Of a DNA stretch of 64,000 bases, positions 15,777-25,891 are shown piece by piece. Within the stretch, counting starts at the first letter, position 1. Every line of letters starts with the position of its first letter. Below the pieces are notes generated by a model that ran no database searches, had not been told where the DNA came from, and saw only the letters and a list, made by a program, of their open reading frames with translations. This DNA is from JBBIQS01 sp037442205 (GTDB taxonomy: Bacteria > Myxococcota > Myxococcia > Myxococcales > UBA5297): the NCBI GenBank assembly GCA_037442205.1, contig JBBIQS010000006.1:62001-126000 (forward strand). Reading direction: 5' to 3'. The translations under genes were made by a program, and so were the position numbers.

Positions 15777-18521
15777 ATGTGGTCGACCCTGTCGCGGTTT
15801 TCTTTGATCGCAGCATGTTGCTGCTCGCTGCTGGCGGCGAGCGGATGTAGCGAGACGCCGCTGGGCGTCGGCTCCGGCGACGCCGGGGACGCGGTGGACT
15901 CCGGCGGCGGCGGCTGCCCGTTCAGCGGCAGCTGCGCGCTGACACCGGAGAACCCCTGCGCCCAGGGCGAGCTGGGCTGCGCCGCCGACGGCACCCAGAC
16001 CTGCACCGCCAAGAACCTGGCCAACGGCACCAGCTGCGGCACCAACCAGGTCTGCAAGGACGGGGTGTGCGGGGCCTGCAAGAGCGGGGAGGCCTGCACC
16101 GACCCCGCCAACCCCTGCAAGATGGGCGTGCTCGACTGCTCGAGCGGCACCCCGACCTGCACCAACCTGACCGCCAGCCCCGACGGCACCAGCTGCGGCA
16201 CCGGCCAGGTGTGCAGCGCCGGTAGCTGCACCGCCTGCGTCCAGGGCGGCAGCTGCACCGACGCCGCCAACTCCTGCCTCACCGGCACCCAGGACTGCAC
16301 CACCGGCCCCAAGTGCAACAACCTGCAGCCGGCCAACAACGGCACCAGCTGCGGCCAGAACATGGCCTGCCTGAACTCGGTGTGCACCTGCCAGCCCGGC
16401 GCCCCGTGCACCTCGGCCACCGACGCCTGCCAGATCGGAACGGTGACCTGCACCGCCAACGCTCCCTCGTGCGGCAACCTGCACACCGCCGCCAACGGCG
16501 CCAGCTGCGGCCAGAACCAGGCCTGCCTGAGCGGCCAGTGCAAGTGCCAGCCCGGTGGCTCGTGCACCATCGCCGGCAGCCCGTGCAAGGTCGGCAAGAT
16601 CGACTGCACCAGCGGCTCGCCGCAGTGCGTGGACAGCGGGGCGGCGGTGGCCAACGGCACCGCCTGCGGCACCGACATGGTGTGCAGCGCCGGCGCCTGC
16701 GTCTCCTGCAAGGCCGGCGGCGACTGCATCTACGGCGTCTGCCTGCTGGGCTCCTACTCCTGCGCCACCGGGCAGCAGACCTGCTCCAGCCCGCACGCCG
16801 CGGCCAACGGCACCGTCTGCGATCCCGGCGGCGCCAAGGTCTGCACCACCGGCCAGTGCCTGAACTGCCAGGGCGGCCAGGCCTGCCACCCCGGCAACAA
16901 CCAGTGCAAGGTCGGGGTGACCGACTGCAGCGGCGGCGCGCCGGCCACCTGCGCCAACGTGGTCAACGCCCCCGACGGCACCAACTGCGGCAACAACATG
17001 TTCTGCCAGACCGGGCAGTGCAGGACCTGCGTGTCCAACGCCGCCTGCCATCCCAACGGCGACCTGTGCAAGCAGGGCACGCTCAGCTGCAATGGCGGAA
17101 TGACCTGCAACTTCACCCAGAACTCCGCCGACGGCACCTGGTGCGGCCAGCAGCAGGCCTGCACCGGCGGCGTCTGCACCTGCAACAACACCTGCACCAC
17201 CTCCGGCCAGGCCAGCTGCAACGCCAACAACAGCGCCTCCACCGTCTGCACCCAGGATCCGGCCACCGGCTGCCTGTCCTTGACCACCACCCAGTGCGGC
17301 CAGGGCAAGATCTGCAGCGGCGGGGCCTGCGTCTGCAACAACACCTGCCCGGCCGAGGGCGTCACCCAGTGCGCCAGCCAGTTTACGGTGCAGATGTGCA
17401 CCAAGAACGCCGGCGGCTGCCTCTCCTGGCAGCCGGTGCCGGCGACGCAGTGCCCGAACAACGTCGGCTGCAGCAACAGCGCCTGCAGCTGCCCCGCCCC
17501 GGGGGCCAACGACCTGTACGTCAACGGCAACCCGAACGCGGGCAGCGACCTGTTCGGCAACGGCTCGCAGCAGTGCCCGTTCGCCAGCATCACCAAGGGC
17601 CTGGCCGCGGCCTCCGGGCGCACCGGGGCCCAGGTGGTCCACGTGGCCCGGCTGTGGAACGGCTCGTACGGCGTGGCCACCACCGAGACCTTCCCGCTGC
17701 TGGTGGCCAGCAACACCACCCTGCGCGGCGACGCTCCGGTCGGTGGGCAGCTGATGACCTCGGTCCGCGGCGACGGCTCGGTCGCGACCAACCTCAGGGC
17801 CACCGTGCAGGCCAACGGCGGAGCGGTCGAGAACCTGAACCTGCGGCCGCAGACCAGCGACCAGGCGGACACCACCGCCGTGTACTGCAACGCCGGCAGC
17901 CCGAGCCTCACCCTGATCCAGGCCACCCGCTACGCCGACGCGCTGACCTTCACCGGCAGCTGCACCCCCACGGTGACCCAGGCCACCCTGACCACCAACG
18001 GGCAGGGCGGCGGCACGGCGGCGATCGTGATCACCGGCGCGGCCAGCGCCTCGGTCACCCTGTCGAACATCGTCGGCAACCGCACCGACGGCATCCTGGT
18101 GGACTCGACCTCGATGACTCCCACGGTGCTGACCGCCAACGGCGACCTGGCCAACCTCACCAGCGACGGCGTCACCCAGAACTCGGGCCACGGCGTGCAC
18201 TGCCGCGGCAGCTCGGCGCTGCAGATGCAGTCCACCAAGGTCTGGGCCAACGGCCTGAACGGCGTGTTCGTCGAGGGCAGCTGCGCCGCCAACATCTCCG
18301 GCGCCGACGCCCAGGGCGGCTGCGGTCTGCACAACTCGCTGGCCTGCAACTACCAGCAGAACAACAACCTGTTCAACGTCGAGACCACCTCGACGGTGAA
18401 GGTCCAGGCCGACCACAACAGCTGGGAGGTCCAGCCGCCGGGTCCGAACGAGTACCAGGCCGCCCCGCCGGCGAGCATCGACGTGACCAACTCCTGCGCG
18501 GTGGGCAGGATCCCCTGCTAA
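15777..18521 (+). CDS. Cys-rich repeat lipoprotein with parallel beta-helix C-terminus
   Basis: The ATG at 15777 follows GGAGGA. Residues 1-24 are a lipoprotein signal with lipobox LAASGC (lipid on C24). A low-complexity Asp/Gly linker follows, then eight repeats of about 40-45 residues with the scheme C..G..C....C..G..DC....C....NGTSCG...VC..G.C, and two shorter variants starting CNNTC. The last 330 residues begin ANDLYVNGNPNAGSD, LFGNGSQQCPFASITKGLAA, a DUF1565-like opening, and continue as a right-handed beta-helix (LNLRPQT, VKVQADHN). Total 914 residues. It should be displayed on an outer-membrane leaflet with disulphide-bonded repeats as a stalk. Role unknown; adhesion or carbohydrate contact is plausible. 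Confidence 0.85.
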   Translation: MWSTLSRFSLIAACCCSLLAASGCSETPLGVGSGDAGDAVDSGGGGCPFSGSCALTPENPCAQGELGCAADGTQTCTAKNLANGTSCGTNQVCKDGVCGACKSGEACTDPANPCKMGVLDCSSGTPTCTNLTASPDGTSCGTGQVCSAGSCTACVQGGSCTDAANSCLTGTQDCTTGPKCNNLQPANNGTSCGQNMACLNSVCTCQPGAPCTSATDACQIGTVTCTANAPSCGNLHTAANGASCGQNQACLSGQCKCQPGGSCTIAGSPCKVGKIDCTSGSPQCVDSGAAVANGTACGTDMVCSAGACVSCKAGGDCIYGVCLLGSYSCATGQQTCSSPHAAANGTVCDPGGAKVCTTGQCLNCQGGQACHPGNNQCKVGVTDCSGGAPATCANVVNAPDGTNCGNNMFCQTGQCRTCVSNAACHPNGDLCKQGTLSCNGGMTCNFTQNSADGTWCGQQQACTGGVCTCNNTCTTSGQASCNANNSASTVCTQDPATGCLSLTTTQCGQGKICSGGACVCNNTCPAEGVTQCASQFTVQMCTKNAGGCLSWQPVPATQCPNNVGCSNSACSCPAPGANDLYVNGNPNAGSDLFGNGSQQCPFASITKGLAAASGRTGAQVVHVARLWNGSYGVATTETFPLLVASNTTLRGDAPVGGQLMTSVRGDGSVATNLRATVQANGGAVENLNLRPQTSDQADTTAVYCNAGSPSLTLIQATRYADALTFTGSCTPTVTQATLTTNGQGGGTAAIVITGAASASVTLSNIVGNRTDGILVDSTSMTPTVLTANGDLANLTSDGVTQNSGHGVHCRGSSALQMQSTKVWANGLNGVFVEGSCAANISGADAQGGCGLHNSLACNYQQNNNLFNVETTSTVKVQADHNSWEVQPPGPNEYQAAPPASIDVTNSCAVGRIPC

Positions 18522-18545
18522 GCCGCTAGCGCGCAGCAGATAACG

Positions 18546-18577
18546 AGGCCGCCGATCGCCCGCGATCGGCGGCCTTT
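18546..18577 (+). terminator. Rho-independent terminator after the Cys-rich lipoprotein gene
   Basis: A perfect 13-base-pair stem (AGGCCGCCGATCG) with a four-base loop CCCG is followed by TTTGCT, 24 bases after the stop codon. Confidence 0.75.
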
Positions 18578-19430
18578 GCTATTGGCGACCGACACCTGAC
18601 GGCGCGGCCCTCGTTCTTGGCCCGGCCCGGCGGCGAGCTCGGCAGCGCGCCGGGACCGAGTCGCCGATCCTGCCCGCCGAGGAGAAAGGGCGCTCCTCTC
18701 GGCCTGATGTGGTGATTGGCCGAGCGCGTCGGGCTGACGTCATCGGCCTCGAAGCGCCGCTGCCCGCCGTTCACCTGGCTGCGGCCGGGAGCCCTCCCTC
18801 GATCCGCTGGATCAGCTCTCGACAGGCGACGCCCTGGCCTTGGGCAATGCGACTTCCACCGGCGCCGCCGGCGGGATCTGCTGGAACTGGGCGGCTCGAG
18901 GATCCTGGCTGTGCCGGTGAGCCGGCAGGTGGTTCCGATCTCCCTGCCGGTCCAACGCGGTCTCGACGGGTTCAACATCGGGCCGGAAAGAATCCCCCGG
19001 CACGCCAGTAGGCGCAGGGCCAGCGGGCACGAGCGGCGCGCTTCCGGCCCTCGGCTGCACCCGCGGCAAGACAAAGTAGCATTTGAGGATGGCGTCGGCC
19101 GGCTGGCTTGAAACGGCGAGCGCAACAGCGGTGGAGTCCCGCCGCCGAATCTCGGGAGCGATCCCCCCGAGGCCCTGTTGCCGCCGACAACAATCAGAGA
19201 CCGAGCCCCTTCGACGCTCCAGTGAAGCCGAGGCCTATTGCGGCCCGGCCCCAACGACCGGACGGCCAGGCCCTTCATGGTCCTCGCGAGGCCAGCCGGC
19301 CGATCTCTAAGACCTCCGAATCACAGGACGCGTTCCTTTCGGCCCCGAAAATCTACAAGCTCCCCTCACGGAGTCAGAGAGGATTGGACGTCACGCCCCG
19401 CGCTGCGCCGGTCCGGCCTGCCAAACGACG

Positions 19431-19463
19431 CCGGCCCCGAGACTGCAAGAGTCTCGGGGCCGG
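19431..19463 (-). terminator. Hairpin downstream of the 19489 lipoprotein gene
   Basis: A perfect 14-base-pair stem (CCGGCCCCGAGACT) around a five-base loop lies 25 bases past the stop of the minus-strand gene. No clear T-run follows, so termination strength is uncertain. Confidence 0.5.
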
Positions 19464-19488
19464 GAGCACGCCAATTTCTAGAAATGGA

Positions 19489-20517
19489 TTACTGGCAAGT
19501 GCCGCCTGCGGCCGCACAAAGCGTCGGGTCGGTGATGGGGAGGGGGAAGAGACCGCCAATAAGGCACGATGCGCAGGTTCCCCCGTCACTGCCGCCGCCG
19601 GTCACGCAGCTGCAGGTCGCGGTGTCACAGGTCTGCCCGAGCATCGCATTGCAGCCCAGCGCGTTGCAGTCGCAGGTCGGGTTGGTCCCGCCGTCGGTCG
19701 CCGGGCAGGTACCGGCCGCGGTGCATGCGCCGGGGCAGGGCTCGTCGCAGGCCCCCGTCGCCATGTTGCAGATGGCGCACTGGCTGTAGCCGCCAGAGCG
19801 GCAGGACTGGTCAGAGGTGCACGAGCCCGAGGTGCTCTGGCACTTGCCGGCATTGCAGGTGAAGCCGCCGCCGCAATCGGCCGGATTCACGCAGGCCGCG
19901 CACTTGCTGTTGATGCAGGCCAGGCCATTGCTGCACCCGGTGCGGTCGGTGCAGGTGGTCGCGGGCTTGCACTCGCCCAGGATGCACTCGTCGCTTCCGG
20001 TGCAATCGCTCTTGCTCAGGCAGGCCACGCAGGTGTTGGTGTTCAGCTCGCACTTGGTCTTCCCGGCGACCAGGGCGCAGTCCGAGTCGGCGCCGCAGCC
20101 GTCGACGCAGCTGCCGAAGTTGCAGTAGCGGCCCGAGGCGCAATCGTCGCTGGTGATGCAGCGCCCATCCGCCCTCTCGTACTGGCACTTGCCCGAGGTG
20201 CAAGCGAGAGTCGAGGGGCAGTCGGTCTTGTGGCTGCAGCTGCCGGAGCTGCCGCCGTCGGAGCTGGGGCAGGTGCCGTTGCAGGGCACGCACTTCGACT
20301 GGGTGTTGCAGTACTCGCCGGTGGCGCAGGCGGTCTGGGGACAGGTCACGCAGACCTTGTTCTTGCACCAGCCGCTCGGACAGTCGTTGCTGGTGCTGCA
20401 GGTCTGCCCGCCGGTGCCGGCGTCCTTGGAGGCCGGGTTGGTCCCGGTTCCGCAGTAGGTGAGCAGCAGGCTCATCAGCCCTGCCACAGCCACGAACGTC
20501 AGTTTCTTGCTCGGCAT
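19489..20517 (-). CDS. Cys-rich lipoprotein
   Basis: The 342-residue protein has a lipoprotein signal with lipid on C22 (SLLLTYC). The mature part is almost entirely short Cys-rich units of the type CxxxxDCPSGxCxxxxCVxC, recurring about every 20-30 residues (DDCASGRYCNFGSCVDGC, SDCTGSDECILGECK, DCGGGFTCNAGKCQ). No catalytic motif is seen. It is convergent with the larger Cys-rich lipoprotein across the 967-base gap. Likely exported and disulphide-bonded. Similar units occur in the proteins at 28550 and 32840. Confidence 0.85.
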   Translation of the reverse strand: MPSKKLTFVAVAGLMSLLLTYCGTGTNPASKDAGTGGQTCSTSNDCPSGWCKNKVCVTCPQTACATGEYCNTQSKCVPCNGTCPSSDGGSSGSCSHKTDCPSTLACTSGKCQYERADGRCITSDDCASGRYCNFGSCVDGCGADSDCALVAGKTKCELNTNTCVACLSKSDCTGSDECILGECKPATTCTDRTGCSNGLACINSKCAACVNPADCGGGFTCNAGKCQSTSGSCTSDQSCRSGGYSQCAICNMATGACDEPCPGACTAAGTCPATDGGTNPTCDCNALGCNAMLGQTCDTATCSCVTGGGSDGGTCASCLIGGLFPLPITDPTLCAAAGGTCQ

Positions 20518-20648
20518 CGATGTCGCTCCTTGCGCCTTCCGGCCAGAGGACCGGGCGGTCGTACGGCCCCACGAGAAGTTCTCAAGGGTACCGGCGGAGG
20601 CCCGGCCGAGTCAAACGCACGGCCGGTGTACCTGGGCGCAGAGACGAC

Positions 20649-20684
20649 TTCGGGCAGGGCGGCGACTGGCCGGCCCTGCCCGAA
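20649..20684. other. Inverted repeat between secG and the Cys-rich lipoprotein gene
   Basis: TTCGGGCAGGGC and its reverse complement are separated by 12 bases, about 55 bases downstream of the secG stop. There is no T-run; it may be a Rho-linked or processing hairpin. Confidence 0.4.
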
Positions 20685-20738
20685 AGCCCTGTCCCGGCGG
20701 CCGGATGAAGACCGGCCTTTGGGGCGCAAAGAGAGCGA

Positions 20739-21164
20739 CTACTGGTTGTTGGCGGGAGGCTGCTCGGCCGGAGCCGCCGGGGCGGCGGGAGCCGGAGCCG
20801 CGGGGGCGGCCTGCTCAGGGGCCGGCGCCGGCTGGGCCGGGGCAGGAGCGGCCGGCGGAGTGGCCTGGCCCTGGGTCGGGGGCAGCTGCGGCGCCGGGGC
20901 GGGAGCCTCGAAGGCGTCGGTCACCGACGGCCGGTAGCTGGCGGCGAAGGAGAGGCTGAGCGAGGTGATGAAGAAGATGCTCGCCGCCACTGCCGTCACC
21001 TTGCCCAGGAAGCTGCCGGCCCCGCGGCCGCCGAACACCGAGCCCGAGCCGCCGCCTCCGAGGGCCGAGCCCATGCCGGCGTCCTTTCCGGCCTGGAGCA
21101 GGATCACGAGGATCAGGAAGACACAGACGATGACGTGGACGACGGTGACGAAGGTGACGAGCAT
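20739..21164 (-). CDS. secG: Preprotein translocase subunit SecG
   Basis: The 141-residue protein opens with VHVIVCVFLILVILLQAGK (first helix) and the conserved glycine-rich loop GSALGGGGSGSVFGGRGAG, followed by the second helix (about 54-76). That is the SecG fold of the SecYEG channel. The C-terminal 55 residues are an Ala/Pro-rich tail, longer than in E. coli SecG and common in myxobacteria. It lies last in the gap-pgk-tpiA-secG row on the same strand; placement after tpiA is widespread. Confidence 0.95.
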   Translation of the reverse strand: MLVTFVTVVHVIVCVFLILVILLQAGKDAGMGSALGGGGSGSVFGGRGAGSFLGKVTAVAASIFFITSLSLSFAASYRPSVTDAFEAPAPAPQLPPTQGQATPPAAPAPAQPAPAPEQAAPAAPAPAAPAAPAEQPPANNQ

Positions 21165-21184
21165 TTCGTTGGCTGCCTTGTAGT

Positions 21185-21205
21185 GCGCCGCCCCAGGGGC
21201 GGCGC
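21185..21205 (-). other. GC-rich hairpin between tpiA and secG
   Basis: GCGCCGCC and GGCGGCGC flank a five-base loop, about 20 bases upstream of the secG start. It may attenuate or punctuate the operon transcript; no T-run follows. Confidence 0.4.
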
Positions 21206-21321
21206 GCGGTGTTCAAAAATCGGAGTCGCGCAGACTACGGCCAAACCCGCTGCGATTTCAACGATGTTCTGGCCTCTCCTCTTCCAGGCCCGGGCGAAAG
21301 CCGGCTTGGAGCCCTGGCGAG

Positions 21322-22086
21322 CTAGGCCTTGGCCGCGCGGACGATCTTGGCGAAGTCCTCGGCCTTGAGGCTGGCCCCGCCCACCAGCGCCCCGTTGATG
21401 TCCGGCTGGGCCATCAACTCGGCGGCGTTGTCCGGTTTGACCGACCCGCCGTACTGGATGCGGATCGAGGCCCCGCCCGCCTGCCCGAACTGCTCGACGA
21501 GCAGCTTGCGGATGGAGGCGTGGACCTCCTGCGCCTGGGCGGTGGTGGCCACCTTGCCGGTGCCGATCGCCCACACCGGCTCGTAGGCGATGACCAGGTT
21601 GGCGGCGTCGTCCTTGGTCAGCCCGGCCAGCCCGCCGCGCAGCTGCCGCTCGACCACCGACAGGGTCTTGGCCCCCTCGCGCTCCGCCAGGGTCTCGCCG
21701 ACGCAGACGATCGGGCGCATGCCGTTCTTGAGCACCGCCTTGGTTCGCTTGTTGACCGTCTCGTCGGTCTCGTTGAAGTACTGGCGGCGCTCGCTGTGCC
21801 CGACGATCACATAGCTGCAGCAGACCTCGGCCAGCATCGAAGCAGCCACCTCGCCGGTGAAGGCCCCCGACGCCTCCCAGAACAGGTTCTGGGCCGCCAG
21901 CTTGATGTTCGAGCCCTCCAGCGCCTTGCCCACCGGGTGCAGCGCGGTGAACGGCGGGGCCACCGCGATCTCCACCTGGTCGCGCAGCACCGAGACCATC
22001 CCGCGCAGTTCGCGCACCAGCGCCAGCGCCTCGGCGACGGTCTTGTTCATCTTCCAGTTCCCTGCGATCAGCGGGGTCGGCTTCAT
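21322..22086 (-). CDS. tpiA: Triosephosphate isomerase
   Basis: TpiA interconverts dihydroxyacetone phosphate and glyceraldehyde 3-phosphate in glycolysis. The 254 residues fit the family. NWKMN near residue 10 holds the active-site Lys, His97 lies in VGHSERR and the catalytic Glu169 in AYEPVWAIGTG. The loop IQYGGSVKP binds phosphate. The ATG at 22086 follows GAGGA. It lies between pgk (112 bases) and secG (157 bases) on the same strand. Confidence 0.98.
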   Translation of the reverse strand: MKPTPLIAGNWKMNKTVAEALALVRELRGMVSVLRDQVEIAVAPPFTALHPVGKALEGSNIKLAAQNLFWEASGAFTGEVAASMLAEVCCSYVIVGHSERRQYFNETDETVNKRTKAVLKNGMRPIVCVGETLAEREGAKTLSVVERQLRGGLAGLTKDDAANLVIAYEPVWAIGTGKVATTAQAQEVHASIRKLLVEQFGQAGGASIRIQYGGSVKPDNAAELMAQPDINGALVGGASLKAEDFAKIVRAAKA

Positions 22087-22198
22087 CGGATTCCTCAGTC
22101 TTTCTCTAGGGTTCGAGCCCAGGCGCTCGACTGCGGTGCGGTTCGCGCATCCGCTCGCTATGAGCGGAGGCACGACTTTGGGGACAGCTTGATTTCGC

Positions 22199-23380
22199 TC
22201 AGCCCTCGAGCGCCTTGAGGCCCGGCAGCTCGCGCCCTTCGATGAACTCCAGGCTGGCGCCGCCGCCGGTGGAAACGTGGCTGACCTTGGTGGCGAAGCC
22301 CATCTCCTCGATCGCCGCGGCGCTGTCGCCGCCGCCGACGATGGTGGTGGCCTTGGTCTCGGTCAGCGCCTGGGCCACCGCCCGGGTGCCGTCGGCGAAC
22401 TTGGCCACCTCGAACAGCCCCATCGGCCCGTTCCAGAACACGCTCTTGGCCCGCAGGATCTCGACCCGGTAGAGGGCGATGGTCTTGGGGCCGATGTCCA
22501 GGCCCATCAAATCCGGCGGCACCGCCGCCTCGTTGACGATCACCTTCTTGCTCTTCTCGTCGGGCGAATCGCCGCAGGCGTGGTCCACCGGCAGCAGCAG
22601 ATTGACCCCCAGCTTCTTGGCCTTCTCCATCGCCTTCTGGGCGGTCTCGATCTTGGCGTCCTCGACCCGGCTCTTGCCGACCGAGATCCCCTGGGCCTTG
22701 AGGAAGGTGTAGGCCATGGCGCCGCCGATCAGCAGCGAGCTGACCTGGGGCAGCAGGTTGTCGATGACCTTGATCTTGTCCGACACCTTGGCCCCGCCCA
22801 GGATGGCAACGAACGGCTTCTCCGGGTTCCTGAGCACCTTGCCCAGGTACTCGACCTCCTTCTTCATCAGGAAGCCGGCCCCCTTCTGCCCGGTGACGTA
22901 CTTGACCATCCCGGCGGTGGAGGCGTGGGCGCGGTGGGCGGTGCCGAAGGCGTCGTTGACGTAGATGTCGCACAGGCTCGCCAGCTGCTTGCAGAACTCG
23001 GGGTCGTTCCCCTCCTCCTCGGCGTGGAAGCGCAGGTTCTCCAGCATCACCACGTCGCCGTCGCGCATGTCCTGGACCATCTTCTTGACGCCGTCGCCCA
23101 CGCAGTCGTCGGCCAGCTTGACGTCCTTGCGCAGCAGCTCCGCCAGCCGCGCCGCCGCCGGCTCCAGCGACTCCTTGGGGTTGGGCCCCTTGGGCCGCCC
23201 CAGGTGCGAGGCCAGGATGACCTTCGCCCGCTTGTCGAGCGCGTGCTTGATGGTCGGCAGCGCCGCCTTGATGCGGGTGTCGTCGGTGATCTTGCGGTCG
23301 TTGTCCAACGGCACGTTGAAGTCGACGCGGATGAACACCTTCTTGCCGGCCAGGTCGAGCGAGTCGATGTAGCGGATCAT
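22199..23380 (-). CDS. pgk: Phosphoglycerate kinase
   Basis: Pgk transfers the acyl phosphate of 1,3-bisphosphoglycerate to ADP. The 393 residues have the N-domain signature KKVFIRVDFNVPLDN, the substrate loop LASHLGRPKG, the nucleotide domain AKVSDKIKVIDNLL and FWNGPMGLFE, and the hinge GGGDSAAAIEEMG. The start at 23380 is preceded by GGGAGG. It follows gap with a 107-base gap that contains a strong hairpin. Confidence 0.98.
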   Translation of the reverse strand: MIRYIDSLDLAGKKVFIRVDFNVPLDNDRKITDDTRIKAALPTIKHALDKRAKVILASHLGRPKGPNPKESLEPAAARLAELLRKDVKLADDCVGDGVKKMVQDMRDGDVVMLENLRFHAEEEGNDPEFCKQLASLCDIYVNDAFGTAHRAHASTAGMVKYVTGQKGAGFLMKKEVEYLGKVLRNPEKPFVAILGGAKVSDKIKVIDNLLPQVSSLLIGGAMAYTFLKAQGISVGKSRVEDAKIETAQKAMEKAKKLGVNLLLPVDHACGDSPDEKSKKVIVNEAAVPPDLMGLDIGPKTIALYRVEILRAKSVFWNGPMGLFEVAKFADGTRAVAQALTETKATTIVGGGDSAAAIEEMGFATKVSHVSTGGGASLEFIEGRELPGLKALEG

Positions 23381-23423
23381 CTTTGCCTCCCGATGAGATG
23401 GAGCGTGAGACGCCATTTGCGAC

Positions 23424-23462
23424 AGGAGGCCCGCCCCTCGTCTGCACGGGAGCGGGCCTCCT
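23424..23462 (-). other. Long hairpin between gap and pgk
   Basis: An 11-base-pair perfect stem (AGGAGGCCCGC) with additional inner C-G pairs lies 26 bases after the gap stop and about 44 bases before the pgk start. With no T-run it is more likely an mRNA-processing or stabilising structure that lets gap be expressed above pgk. Confidence 0.5.
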
Positions 23463-23487
23463 CTAAGACCACGAGCCTGTCAGCCCG

Positions 23488-24495
<1,008 letters not shown>

Positions 24496-24953
24496 GGCTT
24501 CTCCCTTCGATTCGATGGGGCCTTGTCGCCGCCCTGGAACGCTCGCGCCTTGCGGCCTGCCTGACCGAGCGGCGCGAACCTAATCGCACCCTCCCCCCCA
24601 GTCAACGCAGAACTCGCTCGTCTGCGTCGAACCGCGCCTGTCTTTTCGCAGCGCGTCGAAAGCTGGACTCTTGCTTCGGCAGTGCGGTCCGCCGGCCGCG
24701 TCGGGCCCCGCCGGAGGCGCGTCGCGCCCGCCCTTCGGCGACCCTCAAAAGCTAAGTGGCGCGGCGGCCGCGAACAGCGGGTGCGGTGTTCGGGCAGGCG
24801 CTTTTCAGCGGACCGACGTCCGGTCGGCTCGAGCGCAGGGCGAGCTCAGCGAGCCCGGAGCCGAGGGCCCCTCGACTGCGCGGTCGATTTCGCCGGCCGC
24901 TCCGCTCGCGGTGAGCGGATCCACGGTCGGCGAGGAACTTCCCGAACGCCGCC
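24496..24953. other. Intergenic stretch between gap and the 24954 gene
   Basis: Holds the gap promoter candidate near 24580-24605. The rest shows GC-rich sequence with no supported gene or repeat. Confidence 0.5.
24578..24605 (-). promoter_or_regulatory. Putative promoter of the gap operon
   Basis: On the minus strand, TTGACT, a 16-base spacer and TTAGGT lie 83-110 bases upstream of the gap start. The leader would be about 75 bases. Confidence 0.4.
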
Positions 24954-25715
24954 CTAGCCCGCCAGCTCGAAGCGCAGCACCGCGCGGTAGGGAGGCGCCG
25001 CGCTCCGGGTCAGCCGCGCCCTCCAGCGCAGCCCCAGCGGCCCCTCCACCGCTTGCAGCTCCACCAGGCTCGTCTCGCGGGCGATCAGCGAGGCCGCCAG
25101 CCGCGACAGGAAGGCCTTGCCCTCCGCCGCCTCCTCCGGGTCGAGCTCGATCTCCAGATCGTTGAGGTCGAAGGCCGCCAGGCCCAGAGTGTCGAGCAGG
25201 CAGGTCGGCGGCCGCGGCCGCTCGCGCAGCTGGACGAACAGCTCCACCGGGACCCGCCCGCCGCTCTGCTCGCGAACCAGCTGGGCGGCTGGTGCGGCCG
25301 GCAGCAGGATCCCCGAGCCCGGCTGGAGCCAGGCGAGCGCGTAGGTGGTGCGCAGCGCCGCCGCCGCCGCCCGGGCCACCAGCTCGTGGGCCAGCTCGCG
25401 CGGGCAGCGCTCCGGCAGCGCCCTCACCTCGAGCCGGCAGGTGTGCCGGCGCACCTCCCGCAACAACTCCTCCGACGCCAGCGCCTGCTCCAGGTGGGCC
25501 ATGGGCAGCGGGACGTTGAAGGCCTCCACGTCCACCAGCGCTCCCTCGAAGTCCACCGTCAGGACCCAGGGCGAGTTGGGCTGGGCGTCGCGCAGGAAGA
25601 GATGGGCCTGGCAGTCCTTGAGCCCGGCGTCCGAGCACAACCGCTGCCACTGCGCCGGCGTGAAGCGCGGCATCTCACCGAGCAGCACGATGGCCGATGC
25701 GAGTGCGTGCTCCAT
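24954..25715 (-). CDS. Hypothetical protein
   Basis: The 253-residue protein is read from the ATG at 25715 (MEHALASAIVLLGEMPRFTP), although the frame is open further upstream. It is soluble-looking with no signal peptide or transmembrane helix. Features are an N-terminal AIVLLGEMPRFTPAQWQRL, a middle EELLREVRRHTCRLEV, and a C-terminal strand-rich part ending YRAVLRFELAG. Codon use is that of the neighbours, so it is probably real. I do not recognise the family. It is divergent from the small gene at 25892. Confidence 0.6.
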   Translation of the reverse strand: MEHALASAIVLLGEMPRFTPAQWQRLCSDAGLKDCQAHLFLRDAQPNSPWVLTVDFEGALVDVEAFNVPLPMAHLEQALASEELLREVRRHTCRLEVRALPERCPRELAHELVARAAAAALRTTYALAWLQPGSGILLPAAPAAQLVREQSGGRVPVELFVQLRERPRPPTCLLDTLGLAAFDLNDLEIELDPEEAAEGKAFLSRLAASLIARETSLVELQAVEGPLGLRWRARLTRSAAPPYRAVLRFELAG

Positions 25716-25891
25716 CCTGACGGGCTGCCCTCCTCGCCGATCCCGGAAAGTCGGGAAACGGGCGCCTCCACTACCACAGCCGCGGGCCGGCGGGATAGCG
25801 ACCAGAATTTTTCCCGCTCGGCGACCCTTCCAATCCTCTGTTGCGCCGGCGCCCTCCAGCCGTGAAACTGCCGGCGCCAAGGAGCCCTGCG

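Larger units (their letters stand above)
18522..19488. other. Long intergenic stretch between two lipoprotein genes
   Basis: Nearly 1 kb holding the terminator at 18546 and the hairpin at 19431 but no convincing gene. A minus-strand frame (18526-19278) has no start signal, domain or sensible composition. The sequence is less GC-biased than the flanking coding DNA and may be decayed. Confidence 0.5.

Noticed and set aside
16000..17500. Regular repeats that could be taken for a CRISPR or satellite array
   Set aside because: The repeat follows codons of the Cys-rich lipoprotein and spacers are not unique; it is protein-level repetition.
18526..19278. Minus-strand frame of 250 codons in the intergenic region
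   Set aside because: No ribosome site, no domain, basic low-complexity composition.
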